Source: Mastigias papua (taxonomy: Eukaryota > Cnidaria > Scyphozoa > Rhizostomeae > Mastigiidae). Taken from it: a stretch of DNA of 64,000 bases. Each line of letters starts with the position of its first letter. The first letter of the stretch is position 1. The translations under genes were made by a program, and so were the position numbers. Where the stretch lies: contig OZ025267.1 in assembly GCA_964019165.1 (NCBI GenBank), positions 20,881,185 through 20,945,184 on the forward strand, read 5' to 3'. The notes beneath the pieces are model-generated. The model had not been told where the DNA came from, did no database searches, and saw nothing but the letters and a program-made list of their open reading frames with translations. This document shows positions 58,601-64,000 of the stretch, one piece after another.

Positions 58601-61600
58601 ATTAGGCGTCCAAATCCGTTCGCCAATCTTATCTGCATTTTATTCCATTGCCCAAGTGGACCCTTATGAAGGCCTCTGTAGCAAGCGAACGCAAATTATT
58701 TCACCCGATAATCTTTCATTTCTGAATGTTTTTCTCAACATCTTCTAGCTCTAACTGCAATTGAGGGAGGGGCATATCCTTGACTTTTGTAATAATTGCA
58801 CTATTGAATGCTTCGAGCGTGTATAGATCACCTATGTTCTGAATATAGGGGCCTCTGAATTTTGCATGAATAGCGTTATCAGACTAGTCTGGCTTTCACA
58901 ATAGCATTAAGAGATCATGCCAAGTGGTATAATGTAATGTACACAGCAGCAGCTGATCAAGAGATATTACCAGTCTAGACGTACAGAAGCTTTAAGTCAG
59001 TTGTGTTTTCTCCATTGCCAGCTATTGCTGGTTTCCCATGGTTTTGCTTAAGATCTGCACACCCCTGCTCATATTTTAACCTCTGCAGCAGCTCAGCATA
59101 TTTTCGTTAGCAACTGATGTGCAATTGTTCTGCTACGTTAATTAAGCGTAGTCTGAACGTTCATTCCGTGATGCTTTGTCTTCGTTTCTGTTTGGATTAT
59201 GAGCATGTGCTTGAGCAGCCCGTTTTTGCTGGATCTTGACTTCCCCTTCTGTTCTATAATTCATTTGTCCTAAACTCAAGCTGTCTCTTTATTTTTACTG
59301 GCCATGAAGCATGTGCGCTCAAGGAGATAGCTTTCACATGAACACATACACTGACACGCAAGGCACAAGTGAACTTATCTGCCTTTTCACTACGAACAGG
59401 GATGCCGGAGAAGGCTGCGTGACCCTGGAGCCTTTCCTATGGGAGCATGTGGCTCAGAAGTGTACTTCTTTGACAAAAATAGTTGTGATTTTTATATCAT
59501 TTTAATGAATAAAAGTAAAGATCCAACCAGAATTAAATTTAGCCCCCCCCCAATTTTTGACTCGCATCGCTCATCTGTGGTCTTTAGTGCCCTTTGATTC
59601 TTACTTCCCCCCTTGCCCTACGGCGGCGTCCCTGATGACGTAGCATCATTCTGTGACGTAGCATACAGTAGCACAGAACTGTATTACATACGAATTGGCA
59701 TGGTGCATTGGCAGGATATGATGAGTAAATGAAATACGAAATAAATAAACAAAAGATATATTTCATTGCAGACTCTTCAATTGTGGGACAGAATTCTTGG
59801 ATTTGATTCCCTGGAATTGCTACCTGGTAGGTCATAGAGCAACCTTTAAAATATGTATTGCTTTTTGTATAAAATGAACCTGGTAAAGTTCTAAATATGT
59901 CTGTCATAGATCCAGATCTCATTAGAACTTTCCTCTATTCATCATTAGTTGAAGCATCTATGGCTGTTATATTTGCTAAATTTATTTATCGTGAATGTAG
60001 TGGTTTCTTTCAACCTGCCAGAACCCCCCTCTTACCAGAATCCCCTTCGTGAAGTAGGACGAATCTGTTTTGCATGATTCTCTCTCTTCTTTTAAAAATG
60101 CTATAGAGTGACATCGGAAGCTCGAAAATTTCCTTCTTTGTAGGTGGATACCGAAAAGCCTATCTTGTTGAAGTCCCAATAACGTTGAGTGCCCGCACTT
60201 ATGTATTAACTGCCTTTCTTCATTACCTGTATATGGGGTACTATGGAAGAGCTCTGGGGCGGCTCAGCTCCCTTTGTTAAAATGAGGAAGACTTGGGTAA
60301 GCCCCCTGTCCGAAAAATGTATGCTAGTATGGCGAGTTCCTAAATTTGTAGCATGAGCTAGCCTTTTGTTATGACATTATGTATACTTTCCATCAATTAC
60401 GTTTGACTTGCGTACTATTTTACATGTATTTAAATTTGAACAATTTCGCTAAAATATTCGGTGTGGCCATGGGTGTGGCCGCATAAGAAACTTACAGCAC
60501 CCCTGTTATTTTTACTCAATTGCTAGCCTCGATACTTGCCATAGTAATTGCGTGCTTTCCTTACCTACTTCTTTGCATTCTCATTCAATAATTTACTAAC
60601 CGATGTTTTACATCAAATTTCATGGATAGCTAGTTGATGCTTTCTTATTTATTTGAATCCAAAGCTCATTGATCTTTTCAACATAGTAGATTAATATCTT
60701 ATGCGTGGACTCAATCTAGTTTTTCTTTTGCAATTTTATTCTTTATAGTTCTAGCCGTTGCGATACTATCATACCGACGCGACAATTTGATGGCAGCAGA
60801 AACAGTGCAGGCGATGGAGGTATGCAACTTATTTCCTACCTGCCATTATATTCTGATTTAAAGCTCTATGCAAAATGTTGAGGGTACCACGATGCATTGT
60901 TAATATAGCGCTCTCGTCACGTTTATTCACTGTATACAAACAGTTGACAATAAAAGTATTAGCATTTTTTAGTTGTCCGATTCATTATGAGAAACTGTAA
61001 ATCCTCGAATTAGAGAGCCTCTTGGGGGCTTATTTAATTTTGATGCTTCTTTAGTGGTGGCTTATTTGAGGGGATGGCTTATAAAATTGGTTGACAAATG
61101 CTGCATAAATTGCTCGTCAGGTGCATCTTGGTTATGCTTATTGAGTATTTCATAATGACGTGTGTAACAATCAGAGCAAAAATTTTCAACTTTGTATTGA
61201 ATGAATAATTGTTAAGCACATTTGGTGGCAAGTTTTTTGTGGTTGTTGTAAAATTTTTATATATGTGACAGATCAAAGTCACTCCACATAAAATTTTTAA
61301 ATGTTGTGTGGGACACAGAGACTATACCGGGCCCAAAATTCTGTAAATTTTGATGAGATTATTTTGATTTCTGGGCTACTTTGGAAAAATAAATTTGATG
61401 ATTCTAAGGCTGTTTTATGATTATGAATATAAATGTGAATCAGGGGCCATTCCTCAATATAGTTGCCACGAGAATAATTTTCATTTCTAAATTTTCCTTG
61501 AAGCACTCTGATTTGTAGTTACTATTGCCTGATCATTATTCAACTTTTCTTCAGTTAGTCCTTGATACATTGTTCTTCAGATTGGTCTTGCATAACCTTT

Positions 61601-63323
61601 TATTGTAACTTTTTTTATTCATGATGCCTGTCACTGAACCATCGCTGCATAGCCACTTGGTGAGAGGGATGAGGGGAGTATCGTCTACAGTTCTTTTCAA
61701 AAACAATGAAATTTTGTGGTGTGGGTACTTTCAGTTTTCCTTTGAACTTCCCCCCAAGCTGTAATAATCTCGTAACCCCCCATTAAAGAGCTAACTATCA
61801 CCCACAGTCTGAGATTCTCAAGTATCCGACCCTCCGAACCATTTTCATTACACACTCCTGATTATTATCGTTATTGTCTATCATCTACTGAATCCTCGCT
61901 GTCTGCTACCTTAGCCTTATTCACGTATATAACCAGCCCTTAAAGCCACTGGATTGTCTTCATTCATTGTTGTATCAAATGCTTCTTCTTCCATACACCT
62001 CGTGACATAACAATCCTATTGTTTGATCATTCAAATATGCAAGCCTGCTAGATATATCACCTATTATACAAGAATTAATATTGCATTACCTTGAGGCACT
62101 ACGACAATATGTGGCCCGTCTGATAATCACTACTTTCTGATTTCATCTAGACATGCCAAGCTGTGAATCTTTGTTATGATCTACTTCTTGTATTATGTCA
62201 GATGCATTGTGGTTTGTTCACAAGAGGGAATCTTATCTTTGTTATTTCCATAGTGCACAGTTATTTCTTATCAATAGATATGTCTAGAGCATACATATTA
62301 TGCAACAGAGGTCAATACAGTCCATTTTTCAGCTTCTAATTTCCTAGGCGTCCCATTCTACCAAGCAAAGATGTCATTAACTCCCTTAATTTTAATCTAA
62401 TCTTTTTGGCCCCAAAAATCGTTCCCAAATTCTTGACTTACCCTTTTCCCGTTGTTATTCCAATCAGCTCTTTACTTATTTGATTTTTTGGGGGGTGAAG
62501 CAATCTTCTTTAAACATTATCGTTTTCTATAATTTTTTAAGCACTAGGATTCTTATCATTAAGAAATATAGCAGTTAAGTGGGTTTGTTTACCCACCCTT
62601 TCTAGTTCCCTATATTCAAAACCAGAGAGTTTATAAAATGGTGGCATTTAACTTGTAATGATTATTTCAGGAAATTTCAATTTCTTCCTACTTATTGGGA
62701 AATTTGAATCTTACTTTTGATGATATTTACCACCCTATAATTATCAATCAGTTAAATATTAATTAACCATTAGACCTAAGGACGTTGACACCTGCAAGTA
62801 TTTACTTTATACTCAACAGCCAATCAAATTTTAAGGAAGAGAAACCATTTTGCAAATTTTGCCTTCATATTTTTATATTATTATGTCCCCTGGTCTGTCT
62901 TCATTTCCGAGCTCGGAGCATATTATGCTAATTATTATGTAGTATTTCTCTATGTGGCAGGTAGATGTTGTAGACTATTTAAATTGACGCAAGACAGAAA
63001 TGAATGGCACAAGACTGTAGGTCGCGTTGAACAGTGATAACTGCGTATAACGATTCAGAAGTTGTAGTTATATCTTTGTAGCAGGTGGGCGGCAATTTCT
63101 AGACCAGTTCTTTTAACTTATGCCAACAGAGCAAGCCGCTAATATGTACCGACCGCGATCCATTATTACTAGCAATATATGAAGGTTGTTTGCTGTGCGA
63201 GTTCATGACCAGATGTTGTTTTCTATATTTCTTTAGGCTGTTCTTGCTGATCTCAGCACCATCAGAGCGATACCCCTGGTTGTCATGTTTCTGTCGGAGA
63301 AGAGTTTGTATTCTTCTAAATGA
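27751..63323 (+). CDS. TBC1D19: TBC1D19, TBC1 domain family member 19 (25 exons, complete)
   Basis: A TBC-domain protein, presumed regulator of Rab GTPases in membrane traffic. Exons: 27751-27837, 28092-28161, 28546-28595, 28930-28955, 29660-29735, 30714-30788, 31727-31802, 33817-33869, 34065-34114, 34544-34607, 36459-36531, 37526-37564, 38130-38242, 39760-39834, 40922-40984, 41548-41632, 42083-42127, 43327-43359, 43583-43652, 44537-44576, 45230-45321, 45967-46027, 59772-59826, 60749-60819, 63237-63323. Lengths sum to 1,629 bp, all phases match, and there is one stop, giving 542 aa against about 526 in vertebrates. The ATG at 27751 opens a segment (VERLSGLLKDSGLYYHIKR) that aligns with the vertebrate N-terminus. 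Recognition rests on remembered vertebrate TBC1D19. Introns not listed separately hold only AT-rich sequence. Confidence 0.94.
28930..28955 (+). CDS. TBC1D19: TBC1D19 exon 4, 26-bp microexon
   Basis: It is bounded by ttgcag and gtaagt. It encodes NEAFQFLT plus two bases that complete a histidine with exon 5, recreating the F-x-L-x-x-H-P pattern of the vertebrate protein. Without it, exon 3 (phase 0) could not join exon 5 (phase 2). Confidence 0.7.
34815..35284. mobile_element. palindromic MITE with GGGYCATTCAYTTAGT ends, 470 bp
   Basis: The left tip is GGGTCATTCATTTAGTACGC and the right tip read inward is GGGCCATTCACTTAGTGTGT. CGTACG-rich and CCCCTCCCC blocks lie on both sides of the centre. 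No coding capacity. TBC1D19 intron 10. Confidence 0.6.
36459..46027 (+). CDS. TBC1D19: TBC1D19 exons 11-22: TBC domain
   Basis: Residues 210-472. The domain start shows GCPTGLRKPLW (263-273), the usual G-x-P-x-x-L-R-x-x-x-W of TBC domains. DLLVDRLIMKDVRL (300-313) is the region of the arginine-finger motif IxxDxxR; here the spacing is I-M-K-D-V-R. GIIPFHGFAMY (374-384) stands where classical TBC proteins have the glutamine-finger YxQG, and no glutamine is present. Then YIYEEPMMLYFVFREIYIRF, WVFKHILDIGGHPLRIVF and AFSGYLATDQ follow. The vertebrate orthologue also departs from the dual-finger pattern as I recall it, so GAP activity may be weak or absent. Confidence 0.93.
37661..37800. repeat. 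70-bp tandem duplication
   Basis: Two adjacent copies starting at 37661 and 37731 share AAATTATGTTAACTCC, GTGTCGGTTCTCTTCTGTAG and GGATGCATTGTAT, with a handful of differences. It lies in a TBC1D19 intron about 100 bp after exon 12. Each copy carries a ttctgtag sequence that resembles a splice acceptor. Confidence 0.9.
42455..42805. repeat. degenerate TTAG/TAGT low-complexity tracts
   Basis: Irregular TTAGTTAG-like runs at about 42,455-42,575 and 42,750-42,835 are separated by unique sequence. TBC1D19 intron 17. Confidence 0.7.
44187..44219. repeat. short interstitial telomere-like repeat
   Basis: Several near-tandem GTTAGG units, including GGGGTTAGGGTTAGGG, match the animal telomere hexamer TTAGGG. 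It lies in TBC1D19 intron 19. Confidence 0.7.
45520..45800 (+). mobile_element. possible tRNA-derived SINE
   Basis: GTAGTTGGTATTTAACACG followed by GCAGTTCGAACCCCTCCC resembles an A-box/B-box pair; the B-box match GTTCGAACC is good. The 200-bp body (CTATCGACCAACTGCAC, TCGGTTGACTGTC) has no open frame. Ends and duplications not resolved. TBC1D19 intron 21. Confidence 0.4.
46028..49367. other. first part of TBC1D19 intron 22
   Basis: Apart from the MITE at 47,151-47,564, no gene, exon or repeat was recognised. Open frames here are short and low in conserved motifs. Confidence 0.5.
47151..47564. mobile_element. MITE, CCGTAAATCC family, 414 bp
   Basis: It starts TACCGTAAATCCTCGAATAA and ends CTAGGATTTACGGTA. 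AAGCCCCC and GGGGGCTTATT blocks lie just inside both ends, some inverted again, so the tips can fold into complex hairpins. No transposase. This is the best-preserved of at least three copies in the window. TBC1D19 intron 22. Confidence 0.7.
49368..49727. mobile_element. 360-bp MITE, TACACG..TATAAGAA family
   Basis: The left tip is TACACGTTTTTTTTATAAGA and the right tip read inward is TACACGTTTTTTATTTATAA. GAGGCTCA lies just inside both ends, and several ATTTTCTTAAG repeats fill the middle. Similar single tips with ACGTGTA occur at about 48,770 and 50,107, so fragments or nested copies lie nearby. TBC1D19 intron 22. Confidence 0.6.
50967..51016. repeat. 25-bp tandem duplication
   Basis: Two adjacent identical copies of a unit beginning TACGGTCTTATCATGAG and ending TAGGGTGT. 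Confidence 0.9.
51700..52326 (-). CDS. intronless open frame, 208 aa, unknown protein, nested antisense in TBC1D19
   Basis: I do not recognise this protein. It lies inside TBC1D19 intron 22 on the opposite strand. ATG at 52326 is the first in a frame that opens after a TGA about 55 bp upstream. Residues 1-90 are charged and probably disordered, with RSNSEP and KGPKWKSPPKR, the latter a possible nuclear signal. The second half is more ordered: FLTPFSQKELDGLSAII, LDFIGLPAH and an acidic EETEDCDQEIEDLRLSHFEKAL helix. It ends with DRIWRYKKHRKSTKLQPVEE and a WLYNNND tail. The length, balanced composition and absence of repeats argue for a real gene or retrocopy. No poly(A) tract follows. Confidence 0.6.
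   Translation of the reverse strand: MEVPDSQNDETVRFVDDRMSEIPTESVIETRAMQRAERTRSHSCCEYAKRNERCLSSKENCCNIQRRPRSNSEPLIKGPKWKSPPKRTQEARFLTPFSQKELDGLSAIIAGGSDQMQAIDLDFIGLPAHACRKGRLGDLQEETEDCDQEIEDLRLSHFEKALGEGRLQLKSDRIWRYKKHRKSTKLQPVEEWLYNNNDVISETFPHSY
53077..53456. mobile_element. 380-bp MITE, CACT..TTATAAGAATA family
   Basis: The left tip is CACTCATTTTTTATAAGAAT and the right tip read inward is CACTTTTTATAGGAATATAG. GAGCCTC and AGGCTCAAA blocks inside both ends link it to the copies at 13,168 and 49,368. TBC1D19 intron 22. Confidence 0.55.
54242..55699. mobile_element. Tc1/mariner transposon, 1,458 bp
   Basis: Perfect 34-bp terminal inverted repeats (54242-54275 and 55666-55699) start CACTTACGTTGCAAAAG, with TA on both outer sides (54240-54241, 55700-55701). 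Length, TA target and a degraded transposase between the ends all fit Tc1/mariner. It sits in TBC1D19 intron 22. Confidence 0.93.
54470..55498 (+). pseudogene. Tc1/mariner transposase, broken by stops and frameshifts
   Basis: Fragments occur in order but in different frames. KLTENERVVIKF near 54,478 is the first helix-turn-helix and runs into a stop. LPRTGRPNKF near 54,640 has the GRPR-like hook between DNA-binding subdomains. MKKNWPYRMKWAK ends at 54,886. A DNTPGHN-type catalytic segment follows near 55,200, and NIIENVWRYMK near 55,294 holds the last acidic catalytic residue. Without repair it cannot make an active enzyme; the identical terminal repeats could still be used by an enzyme from another copy. 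Confidence 0.88.
55702..59771. other. last part of TBC1D19 intron 22
   Basis: No exon, transposon or repeat recognised. A TGACGTCA palindrome (CREB-type site) lies near 56,668, which could be chance. Confidence 0.45.
59772..63323 (+). CDS. TBC1D19: TBC1D19 exons 23-25: C-terminus
   Basis: Residues 473-542. Exon 23 reads LQLWDRILGFDSLELLP after a 13.7-kb intron, exon 24 VLAVAILSYRRDNLMAAETV, and exon 25 AVLADLSTIRAIPLVVMF, ending at TGA 63321-63323. Each matches the vertebrate C-terminus (LLLWDRILGYNSLEIL, AEAVLADLS). No clear AATAAA was seen shortly after the stop; the transcript end is unknown. Confidence 0.93.
60996..61082. mobile_element. fragment of the CCGTAAATCC MITE family
   Basis: TGTAAATCCTCGAATTAG, then TTGGGGGCTTATTTAA and GGCTTATTTGAGGGGA, match the left end of the element at 47,151. 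No matching right end follows. TBC1D19 intron 24. Confidence 0.5.
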
Positions 63324-64000
63324 ATTGAGCCTATCGAGGGAGTAAATACAAAATAGGCATCCATGTTGTCGATGGTCTATTTCGTCGTATGGTGTAGCGT
63401 TATTGAACTTCTGCCATCGTCAAAGACAGCAGCAAAAGTGTATGTTTGGTTTGAGGAATTTTTGAGCTGACATTTGTAAACAGTTGATGGCTTTCAGTTC
63501 TAAAAGCAACCAATTTACTTAATGGAGCCAATTGGAAAACGCAAGGACTGATGTTAGCTGTTCGAATATGACTCTGGAATCACTGACTGCTAAGGGATAC
63601 ATATTTATACGTTTGTAAATAGTATTGAATGATGAAATACGATAAAGTCATTCCTACGTGTAGTTGTAAATCGATTTAATAATATGAAGGGGTTTTATTT
63701 GGGAATCACGTGGTACTTTATTCGCTTCGCTACCCATTGGCGTTGCCAGATAAAATATATTAGTGTGGATTCAACATCAGAAATTTAAAATGGCCACTCC
63801 CTTCAGAAACTTGGAGATCATGGGCAAATTTACGACAAATGTCTATTGCACTAATCCACAATTCTCATATACATGTTCTCACATTTTCATTTACAATGGA
63901 AGTTTTCTACTACTACTAGCCTATAAAAATATCCTGAAGAGCCCCGTTAAATTTTTTCAATCAGAGCTTTTTCGATGCTGATTGTTATGAAACTTCCCAA

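Overview
The window looks like nuclear DNA from an intron-rich, AT-rich invertebrate animal. Two conserved eukaryotic genes with spliceosomal introns dominate it, and the rest is microsatellites, MITEs and DNA transposons. The palindromic CCTCGAATAAGCCCC-type repeats and the Kolobok/Mutator-like transposase make a marine invertebrate likely, perhaps a cnidarian, but that is inference and no species can be named.

Left part (about 1-20,600, minus strand): the gene for Integrator subunit 9 (INTS9) runs right to left and off the left edge. I rebuilt 18 frame-consistent coding exons, from an N-terminal exon at 19,679-19,812 to an exon at 611-691, giving 493 codons through the metallo-beta-lactamase and beta-CASP regions. 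A further likely exon at 438-506 does not join in frame, and about 34 residues are missing before it. The introns carry a long TA tract, CA, CTTTA and GAT microsatellites, several minisatellites, MITEs, SINE-like units and, on the opposite strand, an intronless open frame of 164 codons (10,779-11,273).

Middle (about 20,600-27,750): a region between two divergent genes. It holds a palindromic MITE (21,740-22,008), a complete-looking 2.8-kb DNA transposon (23,441-26,257) with TTAA target duplications, terminal inverted repeats and an intact 616-aa DDE transposase on the minus strand, and a CAGGCCCGTCGGAAC-ended non-autonomous element with a 5-bp duplication (26,758-27,579). The last ends about 170 bp before the start codon of the next gene.

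Right part (27,751-63,323, plus strand): the complete coding region of TBC1D19, an atypical TBC (Rab-GAP-like) domain protein. It is rebuilt here as 25 exons that join in frame to 542 codons plus stop, against about 526 aa for the vertebrate protein. Its 13.7-kb intron 22 contains a 208-aa intronless open frame on the opposite strand (51,700-52,326) and a Tc1/mariner element (54,242-55,699) with perfect 34-bp inverted repeats but a broken transposase.

The two host genes are not known to act together; their head-to-head layout is positional only. INTS9 works with INTS11 in nuclear snRNA 3'-end processing, and TBC1D19 is a presumed membrane-traffic regulator. No rRNA, tRNA gene or CRISPR array was found.
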